In this document: piece after piece, positions 7,144 through 15,573 of the stretch | Numbering within the stretch: the stretch's first letter is position 1 | Layout: the number at the start of each line of letters is the position of its first letter | Assembly: GCF_022397955.1 (NCBI RefSeq) | Contig: NZ_JAKEUQ010000003.1 | Location: 254,679-318,678 of the forward strand | Direction of reading: 5' to 3' | Source of the DNA: Vibrio sp. Isolate32 | GTDB lineage: Bacteria > Pseudomonadota > Gammaproteobacteria > Enterobacterales > Vibrionaceae | Length of the DNA: 64,000 nt | The notes under the pieces: generated by a model | Seen by the model: only the letters and a program-made list of their open reading frames with translations | Told to the model about the DNA's origin: nothing | Database searches by the model: none | Made by a program: the position numbers and the translations under genes

Positions 7144-9399
7144 CTATAGACCTTGGACGTATTGAGCATTAGTACGGATCTCGACAAGTTGCTCTAGGTT
7201 TTGCTGTGAGCCTTCAACGCCGTTGATTAGACCTTCGAAGTGCTTTATCAGCTCTACCTTGTCTTGAACTTCTTTTGAACCCGCGCCGATGTTGGTTAGG
7301 TCAATGAAGAATTCGTCAAACAGGCCAGAGAAATCCGTTACAGCGTCATGGTTTAGGAACTGCTCGTGGTTGTAAATGCTTGGGTAGCCACCCTTCTGCT
7401 TATCAACCGCGAACGAGATACCTTTCACGTTAGTAATCGTGGTGGCTTTCTCACACTTCAACATACAACCCGCTTCGATGCTTGGTTTGTTACAGCCTAC
7501 TGTTCTTTGGAAGAAACATTGGCGGCTCGTCATCATCAAGATTGGGTGGTAAATGCTGTAGAACAGTTTGAAGTTCTCAGGGCGGCGAATATGACGAATC
7601 TGACCTTTGTTGATCTCATTTGAAATGAACGCGCCCGCACAGTTTAGTTCTTCTTTAAGCGTCACTAGTGCGTGAGAGTTTGTCGTGTTCATGAATGGAC
7701 CAGCAACCCACTCGATTCCCATCTCGTAACCCTTGTATGCGATACCCGTGTTGTTAGTCACGATGCGAGCTGGCTTAACGACTTCAAGAATACGAACGGC
7801 TTCGTCGTAGTCCTTACCGATCAATACTGCTGGGAACCACGGAATCAAACGTGGGTTTGCCGCTAAGATATCAATGTACTTGTTACAACGCTTCTTAAAG
7901 CTTTCTGGGAGCTTGAAGTAAACGTCCGCGTCCGTCACATCACATAGGTGCAAGTCTGCAACGTCAGCGATAAGCATCGACATCGTCGGCTTTTCGTTCA
8001 CTTTAGGGTGCTGTGGCAGTGCTGGCACTTCAACGTGCTTAATCACTTCAACAGAACCGTTTAGAATGAAGTCGATTTCGTCTTTAATGTCAGAAATTTC
8101 TTTCAACGGAATCACTAGTCCAGAGTCCACTTCGCTGAAATCTTGGCTATCTAGGGTGTGAACCGCACTCTTCACGTTTTTGAATCGCTTCTCAAGTAGC
8201 TCTTGAGTAATCGCTTTCTCATCTGTAGCAGTAAGCAGCGACTTAGATTGCAGGGTGAAGTTCTCTTTTTCTGTCTTCACTGTCACCGTAAATGGCTGAC
8301 CTACTTTTGCGCTGAAAGACATAGCAACTGGCGTCTTGCGGATATCAAGGAACTTAATCTTGTCACGCATCTCGTCGCCAAGTACATCTTTCGCTTCATG
8401 CAGCTGTACTGTCGCTTCTTGAATCTGAACCACTGAGATTTCGTTGTTCTTCTCTTTCGCCTGTTCAACCGCATAGTTGATGCTGTTATCACGAGGGTTA
8501 TCGATGAACATGTCTTTCGTTAGGTTGCCCTTAAGGAAAGAGTTGGTGAATTCACGGTTGAATACTTTGTGTAGGTTAGAATCGTCTTCAAGCAACAAAC
8601 CCTCTTGTACAAAGCTATCGATCTGCTTACGCCACGTATCTATCACGGTGTAAACGTAGTGTGCGCCTTTAATACGGCCTTCGACTTTGAGCGAGTCTAC
8701 CTTTGCGTCTACCAATTCAGGCAAATCGTAATACGCAGAGTTATCTTTTAGGTTCAGTGGGAAACGGTTGCCCGCATTGGTGATTTCATATTCATCACGA
8801 CATGCTTGGCTACAACGGCCACGGTTGCCTGAGTTACCGACACTTACTGAGCTTGAGTAACATTGGCCCGAAAACGCGATACACAGTGCGCCATGTACGA
8901 ATACTTCTGTCAGTACATCATGGTCGTGCGCGACTTCAGTCAGCATTTTAATTTCAGGCAGGTTCAACTCACGAGACAAGTTAACGCGCGATGCGCCAAT
9001 CTTAGACAGGAACTTAATCTGACCTTCGTTGTGTGTCGTTAGCTGAGTTGAAGCGTGAACATCTAACGATGGGAAGTGCTTCTTCACTAGGTTAAACAAG
9101 CCCAAATCTTGGACAATGATGCCGTCTACCTTGGTGTTCACCAGCTGGTTTAATAGCTTAGTGATGCTCTTCGTTTCATGCTCTAGCAGCACAACGTTAA
9201 GCGTTAGAAAGATCTCACAACCGTATTCATGAGCAAGGCGGATTACCCCGTTCAACTCATCTAACGATAGGTTAGAAGCTCTATTACGAGCGTTGAAAGT
9301 GTCTAAACCGCAATAAACTGCATTGGCTCCGGCTACGATGGCTGCTTTGATCGCTTCTACATCGCCACCAGGGGCTAATAACTCAATTTTTCTGCTCAT
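7144..9399 (-). CDS. Peptidase U32 family protein (RlhA/YdcP-like)
   Basis: A 751-residue member of the U32 family. Its bacterial relatives RlhA and TrhP hydroxylate RNA bases and depend on cysteines for an iron-sulphur cluster. The N-terminal third follows RlhA closely: LLAPGGDVEAIKAAIVAGANAVYCG, ASTQLTTHNEGQ and FVHGALCIAFSGQCYSSS near residue 175, then RGRCSQACRDEYE. A second cysteine group (RQCFF...GCNKP...GCMLKCEKA) sits near residues 630-655. The protein is about 100 residues longer than E. coli RlhA, mainly through the middle and C-terminal parts, so it may be a distinct paralogue. Protease activity, despite the family name, is doubtful. Confidence 0.82.
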   Translation of the reverse strand: MSRKIELLAPGGDVEAIKAAIVAGANAVYCGLDTFNARNRASNLSLDELNGVIRLAHEYGCEIFLTLNVVLLEHETKSITKLLNQLVNTKVDGIIVQDLGLFNLVKKHFPSLDVHASTQLTTHNEGQIKFLSKIGASRVNLSRELNLPEIKMLTEVAHDHDVLTEVFVHGALCIAFSGQCYSSSVSVGNSGNRGRCSQACRDEYEITNAGNRFPLNLKDNSAYYDLPELVDAKVDSLKVEGRIKGAHYVYTVIDTWRKQIDSFVQEGLLLEDDSNLHKVFNREFTNSFLKGNLTKDMFIDNPRDNSINYAVEQAKEKNNEISVVQIQEATVQLHEAKDVLGDEMRDKIKFLDIRKTPVAMSFSAKVGQPFTVTVKTEKENFTLQSKSLLTATDEKAITQELLEKRFKNVKSAVHTLDSQDFSEVDSGLVIPLKEISDIKDEIDFILNGSVEVIKHVEVPALPQHPKVNEKPTMSMLIADVADLHLCDVTDADVYFKLPESFKKRCNKYIDILAANPRLIPWFPAVLIGKDYDEAVRILEVVKPARIVTNNTGIAYKGYEMGIEWVAGPFMNTTNSHALVTLKEELNCAGAFISNEINKGQIRHIRRPENFKLFYSIYHPILMMTSRQCFFQRTVGCNKPSIEAGCMLKCEKATTITNVKGISFAVDKQKGGYPSIYNHEQFLNHDAVTDFSGLFDEFFIDLTNIGAGSKEVQDKVELIKHFEGLINGVEGSQQNLEQLVEIRTNAQYVQGL

Positions 9400-9491
9400 T
9401 TTTGAAGTCGCTCACTTACTTATAATTTTTAAGCCGCGTATTCTACCCACATCACGATCTGTTTACCACCGTACAACACTTTTCAAACTCA

Positions 9492-10166
9492 ATGACCTCA
9501 ACAATGCCTAATCCTTCAGCTTTACCCGTCCTGTACTCTCTGCGTCGCTGTCCTTACGCAATGCGTGGGAGAATGGGCATCGCCTTATCTAAACAACAAG
9601 TACTACTCAGAGAAATCGTCACCAAAGACAAGCCTAGTGAACTATTGGCCAGTTCGCCAAAAGGTACGGTTCCAGTATTAGTGTTATCCGATGGAAAAGT
9701 TATTGAGCAGAGCTTAGATGTGATGATGTGGGCGCTTCAACAGAACGATCCTCAAGATCTTCTTCGTTCAAGTGAGCCAATACTTAGCGAACAAGTGCAA
9801 CAACTCATTAAAACCAACGATGAAGAATTTATTAGCTATTTAGAAAAGTATCGTGCATCGGTTCGTTACCGAAACATCGATGTTGAACAACGCCGACAAG
9901 CCTGCGAAACCTTCATTAGTCAGCTGGAAGCGCGACTCACCGATCAGCCCTACTTTTTTGGAGAAACCCCAAGCTTGGCCGATTTTGCGGTGATGCCTTT
10001 TGTCAGCCAGTTTGTGCGAGTCGAAAAGAAGTGGTTTGTGAAATCGGAATATCAAAACGTAGGACGTTGGTTAAGAGCGCATCTCGAAAGTAAGCTCTAC
10101 ACCCAAGTAATGAAGCAATACCCTTTGTGGAATGAAACCAAGCACGATTGTCTTTTTGGTGGATAA
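9492..10166 (+). CDS. Glutathione S-transferase-like protein
   Basis: A 224-residue protein with a thioredoxin-fold N-terminal domain (VLYSLRRCPYAMRGRMGIALS, CPYA motif near residue 21; PKGTVPVLVLSDGKVIEQS, the cis-Pro and gamma-Glu binding region). An all-helical C-terminal domain follows from about residue 95 (PSLADFAVMPFVSQF). It probably conjugates or reduces with glutathione; the Cys in CPYA suggests the omega- or glutaredoxin-2-like class. A second Met four codons in (9504) is an equally possible start, since neither has a strong ribosome binding site. It is divergent from the U32 gene and they share a short promoter region. Confidence 0.85.
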   Translation: MTSTMPNPSALPVLYSLRRCPYAMRGRMGIALSKQQVLLREIVTKDKPSELLASSPKGTVPVLVLSDGKVIEQSLDVMMWALQQNDPQDLLRSSEPILSEQVQQLIKTNDEEFISYLEKYRASVRYRNIDVEQRRQACETFISQLEARLTDQPYFFGETPSLADFAVMPFVSQFVRVEKKWFVKSEYQNVGRWLRAHLESKLYTQVMKQYPLWNETKHDCLFGG

Positions 10167-10335
10167 TGGTAATTCAAGGATAGAGAAAGCGTAGTAATCA
10201 AGGTAAGTACGTGACACTGTAAATGAGCAGATATTCAAAGGCTTAACTGGGTTTCCGTTGTCTCTTTACCGGTAACTACTGTCTCTTAACTAGCGACCAC
10301 AGTCTAAGCTAAGCCTTTTGTTCATTTTAAACCAA

Positions 10336-10785
10336 TCACTTAATCGCAATCGAAATTTCGACTTCAGTTTCACCTTTGTAGAATTCGAAATCTGTTGTGT
10401 AAGCTCGAACATGTGGGCAGTCTGCTGCGTTGAAATACGCCCACACTTCACCCCATAGGTCGATCACAGCTTGCGGTAATTCACCCTCAGCAGAAAACGT
10501 TAAGTACTTGCCTGCTTCGATATTGGTTTCAACTAGATTATCTAAACTATTATCGGTAAGCGCATTGGTACACGCGATAACATCAAACTCGCCCGTAAAA
10601 TCTGACTCGTAGTTGGTGTAAACGCCGTAGACCTTTGAGTCTGGGGTCAGCTTAGGAAAAGCTTGTTCGAAAAAGCCTTGCCACAATTGCCCAATTTGCG
10701 CCTTAGCCGGATCAACCTCATCGGTATTGTTGGTTCTTACCGAGAAACCATATGCTTTTACCGCTTCTAATATTTGTTCTTTCAT
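10336..10785 (-). CDS. Cass2/GyrI-like effector-binding protein
   Basis: A 149-residue single-domain protein of the GyrI-like/AraC-effector-binding superfamily. The pattern LWQGFFEQ, then VYGVYTNYESDFTGEFDVIACT, matches the integron-associated Cass2 family, described from a Vibrio cholerae gene cassette and known to bind cationic drug-like ligands. No DNA-binding domain is attached, so it could sequester ligands or partner a regulator. TTAGGAAATAGAAG precedes the ATG. It is the first clearly cassette-type gene of the leftward accessory region. Confidence 0.8.
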   Translation of the reverse strand: MKEQILEAVKAYGFSVRTNNTDEVDPAKAQIGQLWQGFFEQAFPKLTPDSKVYGVYTNYESDFTGEFDVIACTNALTDNSLDNLVETNIEAGKYLTFSAEGELPQAVIDLWGEVWAYFNAADCPHVRAYTTDFEFYKGETEVEISIAIK

Positions 10786-10845
10786 TCTTCTATTTCCTAA
10801 GCCATTTTCTTAAACCAGAAGGTTCAGTACGCGTTGAATCGAATT

Positions 10846-11079
10846 CTAATCTTGAATCTCTTTGTGTCCGCACTTTTCACACACAACATGACGAGAAAAC
10901 TCATCCATAGAGGCGATAAAAGGCCCCAAAAGCCACCCTTTAATTACGCCTGCGATAAATTCATGTCGCTTTTGGTTTGGCTTGCCTGCAAATGCACTTT
11001 CCTTTCTCACCAAAACAACAACATGTTGCGTACGTTCACGACAAGATGTGCAGTAGCCTTGCTCTATTGAATTACTCAT
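10846..11079 (-). CDS. Small double zinc-ribbon protein (copy 1)
   Basis: A 77-residue protein with one CxxC pair near the start (YCTSCRERTQH, residues 9-12) and a second at the end (VVCEKCGHKE). The two pairs could form one zinc site or a split ribbon. The middle is hydrophobic (FIAGVIKGWLLGPFIASM), possibly a membrane-associated helix. Two further genes at 14241-14465 and 16683-16940 share this plan: N-terminal CxxC followed by T-x-H, a spacer, then CxxCG near the C-terminus. Function unknown; all three are leftward singletons in the cassette-like region. Confidence 0.75.
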   Translation of the reverse strand: MSNSIEQGYCTSCRERTQHVVVLVRKESAFAGKPNQKRHEFIAGVIKGWLLGPFIASMDEFSRHVVCEKCGHKEIQD

Positions 11080-11548
11080 ATGTCACCCTATGACGTTTTG
11101 AAAGATATTTGCTTAAAATGAGGGCTTTCAAACACACTTGTAATTCGATAATTCTGGCCAACACAACGAGTCGTTCTTGGTTACGTTGAGTATCTTCGAG
11201 CTATTAACCAGAGTGCAACGTGGGTGTAACTGGGACCCGTGCATATGCACAATCTTAATATAAACGCAATCACCGCAAATAATCATAACACCTCCCACTC
11301 ATTCATTACGCTAATGCGAGATGTTGTGTGACGCAAGTAACTTATGATCATTCACTTATGTAAGTCACAGTAATCTTATTTGGTTTGTACTTTGATCGAT
11401 CTAGAAGCTTGTTATCTACGCACAAGGCATCATGTGGGGCTAATATTAAAGATGGTCTCCTTGTTTAGCGAAGAAGATACCGCACTCTACTTTCAAGTTG
11501 GAGCCGGTATCTAGCTAAATCACGATTCAATTTACCAGGCAGAAGATA
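11080..11548. other. Gene-free stretch with one long imperfect hairpin
   Basis: No convincing open frame is present. The only structure I see is the inverted repeat at 11475-11512, just beyond the catB stop. The rest is AT-rich and presumably contains the promoter for the zinc-ribbon gene. Confidence 0.6.
11475..11512 (-). terminator. Long hairpin after catB
   Basis: AGATACCG pairs with CGGTATCT (8 bp), and inside it CTCCAACTT can pair with AAGTAGAG, extending the stem. There is no T run, so it may be a transcription terminator without a clear tail or a relic of a recombination site. Confidence 0.4.
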
Positions 11549-12175
11549 TTAAGCAAAGGTCTTCCAATACTGGTACAAGCCATCGATATCAGAAGAGCAC
11601 ATCAAGGACATTGCACCTTTGATCTGCTCTTCATTCCATTCCCACCATTTCATTTCTAGCAACTGTGTAATTTCAGTTTCGCTAAAACGATAGCGGATAT
11701 GACGAGCGGGATTAGAACCGACAATTGAGTATGGCTCAACGTCTTTGGTTACAACTGCGCGGCTGGCGATAATGGCACCGTCGCCAACCTTTACGCCACT
11801 CATGATCATCGCCTCTGTGCCAACCCAGACATCATTACCAATCACGGTATCTCCAGAACGTTCGAAGCCGTCGATCGCTCCTTCAAATTTTTCATCATCT
11901 TGGTAGAAAAATGGGAATGTACTCACCCACTGGTTTTGGTGACCTTGATTGCCTGCCATCATAAACACGGCACCAGAACCAATCGAGCAGTAGCTACCGA
12001 TGATCAACTTGTCGATGTCAGTTCTGTCAGGAAGCAGGTAGCGCGCACAATCATCAAAACTATGGTTGTGATAGTAGCCGGAATAGTAACTGTGCTCACC
12101 CACGATGATATTTGGGTTGGTTACGTGTTCTTTAAGTGATTTACCCACGAATGGGCTTTCAAAATAGTTATTCAT
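11549..12175 (-). CDS. catB: CatB-family xenobiotic (chloramphenicol) acetyltransferase
   Basis: A 208-residue left-handed beta-helix acetyltransferase. The opening [12 protein letters not shown], then [18 protein letters not shown], matches type B chloramphenicol acetyltransferases; the hexapeptide repeats run from [19 protein letters not shown] to [17 protein letters not shown]. The catalytic His of the family is in AGNQGHQ. Members inactivate chloramphenicol with acetyl-CoA, and several are known from Vibrio integron cassettes. Resistance is inferred, not shown; related proteins may use other substrates. Confidence 0.88.
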   Translation of the reverse strand: MNNYFESPFVGKSLKEHVTNPNIIVGEHSYYSGYYHNHSFDDCARYLLPDRTDIDKLIIGSYCSIGSGAVFMMAGNQGHQNQWVSTFPFFYQDDEKFEGAIDGFERSGDTVIGNDVWVGTEAMIMSGVKVGDGAIIASRAVVTKDVEPYSIVGSNPARHIRYRFSETEITQLLEMKWWEWNEEQIKGAMSLMCSSDIDGLYQYWKTFA

Positions 12176-12269
12176 ATTTGTACTCTTAGTTTCATTCTTT
12201 TAGTTGGGTACTATTTATTGCGTTATGATTCTAACTAATTTCTATTTTTGCGTAAAAGCCTTACGTATC

Positions 12270-13001
12270 TTAACGGCCACCAGCAATATCAATAAATGAC
12301 CCTGTCACATAAGAAGCTTCATCTGACAGCAACCAAGCGATAGAGTTTGCGACTTCTTCTGGCGTACCGCCTCGTTGCAAAGGTAATTGTGAAGCTAACC
12401 TATCTACTCTACCCGGCTCGCCGCCATCGGCATGCATTTCAGTATAGATACAGCCAGGTCTTACACCATTGACACGGATGTTTCTTGACGCCAGTTCAAG
12501 AGATAAGCCTTTAGTAAGGGAGTCCATTGCACCTTTCGAAGCCGCATAATCTACATATTCAAATGGCGCTCCGGTACGTGAAGCTGCAGACGATACATTC
12601 ACAATAGAGCCAGCACCATCCGCTTGCTTGATAAAAGCTTTGCTGCAAAGGAAGCAGCTCGACACATTTGACTTCATCACGTTTTCAAAGCGATCCAGTT
12701 CAATATCTTCTAATGCAGATTGAGTAAACAAGATGCCTGCATTGTTAACCAAGTGAGTCACTGGCCCGAGTTTGTTACGTGCAATTTCAAACAAGGATTT
12801 AACGTCTGATTCAACCGATACATCCGCACGTACACTGATAGCTGTGCCGCCTTGTTCTCTAATTTCGTTAACTAGCGCTTCGGCTCTCGTTTCATTTTGG
12901 ATGAAATTGACACAAACCGCATAGCCTTGTTTTGCTAATAGCTTAGATGTTGCAGCACCAATACCTCGGCTCCCGCCGGTAACAATTACGATCTTGTTCA
13001 T
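12270..13001 (-). CDS. Short-chain dehydrogenase/reductase
   Basis: A 243-residue SDR enzyme, NAD(P)-dependent, resembling the YgfF/glucose dehydrogenase group. Visible are the cofactor motif TGGSRGIG (residues 8-15), NNAG, the catalytic Ser in NVSSAAS, and YAASK (Tyr and Lys). The C-terminus ends with the usual SYVTGSFIDIAGGR. AAGGAGAG lies just before the ATG. It sits 87 bp after the SnoaL-like gene, so the two may be cotranscribed. Substrate unknown. Confidence 0.9.
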   Translation of the reverse strand: MNKIVIVTGGSRGIGAATSKLLAKQGYAVCVNFIQNETRAEALVNEIREQGGTAISVRADVSVESDVKSLFEIARNKLGPVTHLVNNAGILFTQSALEDIELDRFENVMKSNVSSCFLCSKAFIKQADGAGSIVNVSSAASRTGAPFEYVDYAASKGAMDSLTKGLSLELASRNIRVNGVRPGCIYTEMHADGGEPGRVDRLASQLPLQRGGTPEEVANSIAWLLSDEASYVTGSFIDIAGGR

Positions 13002-13087
13002 GGACTCTCCTTAATTACTGACTTTTTGTTTATCTGGTTGTTGCTTAGCACGTACGCTACTGTTAGCTCGTGTTGTGGCATTTGATG

Positions 13088-13483
13088 TTAGTAATTCAGT
13101 GATTCAGGGCTTACTAACTGAACCCATTGTGAACGCCATTCTTGCGGAGCAAAGCCATCTGGCCAAAACTCGGTTTGCTTTTGAATCAAGCCGTCAACCA
13201 CAGTATGAAAGGTAATCACGCGGTCATTAAGAACACTGTCAGTCACCGATACATCGGTAACAACAGTATCACCCTCACATACAATTGAGTTGAGCGTGAA
13301 TTTCCACACATCATTTGCTGGGTATTCAGAGTTGATCGCTGTGAAGTTATCTCGCCCAACGGTTAGCTCCGATGACTGTGGCCAATAACCTTGGAAATCC
13401 TCCGCCAACCATTCGCTCGCTTTTGCAAAATCATTGGTACGCATGGCATCCCAAAAACCTAGTACTACCTCTTTTGGGGTCAT
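13088..13483 (-). CDS. SnoaL-like/NTF2-fold protein
   Basis: A 131-residue single-domain protein with the NTF2-like pattern: VVLGFWDAMRTNDFAKASEWLAEDFQGYWP near the N-terminus, and a C-terminal sheet VITFHTVVDGLIQKQTEFW. Such domains bind or isomerise small hydrophobic ligands; no catalytic assignment is possible here. AAAGGACTAG precedes the ATG. It is the upstream neighbour of the SDR gene on the same strand. Confidence 0.8.
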   Translation of the reverse strand: MTPKEVVLGFWDAMRTNDFAKASEWLAEDFQGYWPQSSELTVGRDNFTAINSEYPANDVWKFTLNSIVCEGDTVVTDVSVTDSVLNDRVITFHTVVDGLIQKQTEFWPDGFAPQEWRSQWVQLVSPESLNY

Positions 13484-13819
13484 TACCTAGTCCTTTATTT
13501 AGTCTATCGTTATGATTTAAAGGACGTTAACGGTAGAGCGCGGTAACAGCAAACATCTAGTTAAAGATAATATTCAAATCTTGTCAGGCCGCATACTTTT
13601 GACCATGCCTCGAATCTAAGTGCCTATATTTTTGATCGCGAGCCGTTCACATTAACGCACCTTTACGTCTTTACCTCTTTGCGCACTAGGGATAAAAGAG
13701 ATTAGTGTCTATGTCTGGTTCTCCGCTTTATCAATTGGAATATATGCGTATAATCCCCCGCTCCATGCGCTATCAACATGAACATGAGCGCCACAACCCT
13801 ATTTCTTAATGAGTACCCC
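13484..13819 (+). promoter_or_regulatory. Divergent intergenic region with a -10-like TATAAT
   Basis: A 336-bp spacer between the leftward SnoaL gene and the rightward SEC-C gene. TATAAT occurs at 13749-13754, with a weak -35-like TTTATC about 16 bp upstream, placing a start site just ahead of the SEC-C protein gene. No other gene is seen. Confidence 0.4.
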
Positions 13820-14152
13820 ATGTCGAAACTATTTTTCAAAGGCCGTATCGAAACAAGACAAAACCACGTCCTTGCAGGCTACAACGTAAACCGCGATGTA
13901 AAAGCGGGTACTGAAGAAGCACCAATCAAAGTAACGGTTCAAAACGAAACTCGCAAAACCGAGATCGATTCACTGGCTGCAGAGCAAGAGTTCGTTGTAG
14001 AAATCACAGTAGACGCGCAACAAGAAGAAAACACCATCGAGCTTGATACATTCCTAAACAAGCCAAAAACGATGACGTTTGAAAAGACACCTAACCGCAA
14101 CGACCCATGCTCTTGCGGTAGCGGTAAGAAATATAAGAAGTGCTGCGCTTAA
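13820..14152 (+). CDS. SWIM/SEC-C metal-binding motif protein (PBPRA1643-like)
   Basis: A 110-residue protein whose last 22 residues form a SEC-C zinc motif (RNDPCSCGSGKKYKKCC). The body (KLFFKGRIETRQNHVLAGYN) matches a small family found in Vibrio and Photobacterium and known by a P. profundum locus name. The start at 13820 is chosen because the family begins MSKLFFKGR; an in-frame ATG at 13778 would add 14 residues without homology. It is one of few rightward genes here and is followed by a strong terminator. Function unknown. Confidence 0.88.
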   Translation: MSKLFFKGRIETRQNHVLAGYNVNRDVKAGTEEAPIKVTVQNETRKTEIDSLAAEQEFVVEITVDAQQEENTIELDTFLNKPKTMTFEKTPNRNDPCSCGSGKKYKKCCA

Positions 14153-14190
14153 AGCTTCTGGATTGAATTGCCAATAACAAACCCAAATAC

Positions 14191-14224
14191 AACGGGAAGA
14201 TCGCTGAGATCTTCCCGTTTTTAT
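14191..14224 (+). terminator. Rho-independent terminator after the SEC-C gene
   Basis: AACGGGAAGATC-GCTGA-GATCTTCCCGTT forms a perfect 12-bp stem followed by TTTTT. It probably also serves the minus strand. Confidence 0.9.
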
Positions 14225-14240
14225 TTGTCCAAACCCTTCA

Positions 14241-14465
14241 TCAATCTAGATGGTCCGGCGTCTCTAGGTAGGTGCCGCATCGAGAGCATTTGTAATCTCC
14301 CGTAGCACCATTAGAAATAAAACCAGACAAGATTTGCGTCAGCAAGCCTGGTTTCTTCTCATCTTGCGGTGCTTTTTGTACTTGGCTACTGAACAAAGTG
14401 TATTTGTGCAATGTTAGCGCTTTACAGTTACAACAAAATGCTCGCGTTTGTTCACTTCCGTACAT
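14241..14465 (-). CDS. Small double zinc-ribbon protein (copy 2)
   Basis: A 74-residue protein with CxxC near the N-terminus (FCCNCKALTLHKY) and a second pair near the end (YKCSRCGTYLE). Between them is a short hydrophobic stretch (GLLTQILSGFISNGA). The architecture matches the genes at 10846-11079 and 16683-16940, with the same T-x-H after the first cysteine pair. It has a weak ribosome binding site and AT-rich flanks. Function unknown. Confidence 0.7.
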   Translation of the reverse strand: MYGSEQTRAFCCNCKALTLHKYTLFSSQVQKAPQDEKKPGLLTQILSGFISNGATGDYKCSRCGTYLETPDHLD

Positions 14466-14592
14466 TATATATACAATCCTATTGATAACAGAGACTTAAG
14501 AGATATGAATATGACATAGCTTCAATTAATCTCAAGTTATTTTATAGAATCAAAGATACATATAACAAATATCGCGACCATCAAAAAGTCGG

Positions 14593-14998
14593 TCAATCAG
14601 TTATTAGCTTACGCACAAAGCTGTTTAATTCGCTCACGCTTCTGATGATGTGAACCTCTTGCTCTTCCGAACGTAGTTCTATGCGCGTCCTAAAGTCGTC
14701 ATTCCAAAATGTCGGGCTGAGCTTGAGCATCTTGTAGCTTTGTATCGTTCCTTTGATCACTGAGCTTCCATCATGCCAACCTTCTGGTTTAACAAATAAA
14801 CCTTTCAGCAAACGTTTGGTCTCGAACCAATAGCTCAGCGGATAAGGAAGGTCGATATAAACCAATGTATCTGCCGCGTCTAAACGCTTGTTAAACGAGT
14901 CTAGCGGGCCAAAGCCATCGATGCTCCAGCTGTCGGAACTCAGTATAGACAGGTTTATAAACTGAGTTTGCAGAGAGAAGCATCTTTCTTGCGCGTGC
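14593..14998 (-). pseudogene. 5'-truncated adenylate kinase-like P-loop protein
   Basis: The frame reads SSDSWSIDGFGPLDSFNKR, then LVYIDLPYPLSYWFETKRLLKGLF and RSVSELNSFV. This is the C-terminal two thirds of the small P-loop kinases annotated as adenylate kinase or DNA topology modulation protein FlaR. The N-terminal part with the GxxGxGKS loop is missing. Reading upstream, the frame meets a TAG at about 14999-15001, and the neighbouring gene's stop is at 15011. The cut is therefore exactly at a gene boundary. A Met inside (14865) gives a 90-residue frame, but without the nucleotide-binding loop it should be inactive. Confidence 0.8.
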
Positions 14999-15010
14999 TA
15001 TGACCGCGTC

Positions 15011-15532
15011 CTAATACATGTACCCTAACCAATCGACGTTCCCAGATGGCCAACTGACACCGCTGATCGATTTGACATACAGGTCGTCAACTTCCTCGAC
15101 CGCGATGCCATAACTTAGATGCTCATTGAGCCTTAGCCAAGAATGGTCGGCAACGACTCGGTTGTAACCGTGCGATGAATAAAAGCTGTGTAACTCGGAG
15201 ATTAAGATAATGAAATCAACATCCCTCTCCTTTGCATAAGCATCGAGTTCAGAAAGCATTGTTGAACCAAGACCTTTACCTCGAACGTCCTCGGCGATAC
15301 AAAAATCAATAACACCTAGAACTTTAAAAGCATGACCGCCAACGTTGATCATTCGATAATCAAGGCCAAGATAACCAACCAACTGTCCTTCATGGTGTTT
15401 CAGAGCGCGCATATGAGGGAGTTGTTTGTAGTATGAGCGTTGAACCTGATGCTCTGGGAATGCACTGTTCCTGAGTGTCGTAATCGCTTGATGCTGCTCT
15501 TTACTTACTTCAATTTCAGATATGATTTCCAT
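15011..15532 (-). CDS. GNAT N-acetyltransferase
   Basis: A 173-residue acetyltransferase. The acetyl-CoA loop is DVRGKGLGSTMLSEL near residue 95, and the following strand ends in LISELHSFYSSHGYNRV. The N-terminal region (AFPEHQVQRSYYKQLPHMRALKH) resembles GNATs annotated as antibiotic or general acetyltransferases. GGAGCAAGGAAG precedes the ATG. It lies 41 bp after the MccF-like gene and may share its message. Substrate unknown. Confidence 0.85.
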   Translation of the reverse strand: MEIISEIEVSKEQHQAITTLRNSAFPEHQVQRSYYKQLPHMRALKHHEGQLVGYLGLDYRMINVGGHAFKVLGVIDFCIAEDVRGKGLGSTMLSELDAYAKERDVDFIILISELHSFYSSHGYNRVVADHSWLRLNEHLSYGIAVEEVDDLYVKSISGVSWPSGNVDWLGYMY

Positions 15533-15573
15533 GCACTTCCTTGCTCCAAATGGATTCCCGAGACACGATGAGA

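Noticed and set aside
7366..8436. Plus-strand open frames in the U32 gene
   Set aside because: Antisense readings of a clearly conserved gene; no start signals.
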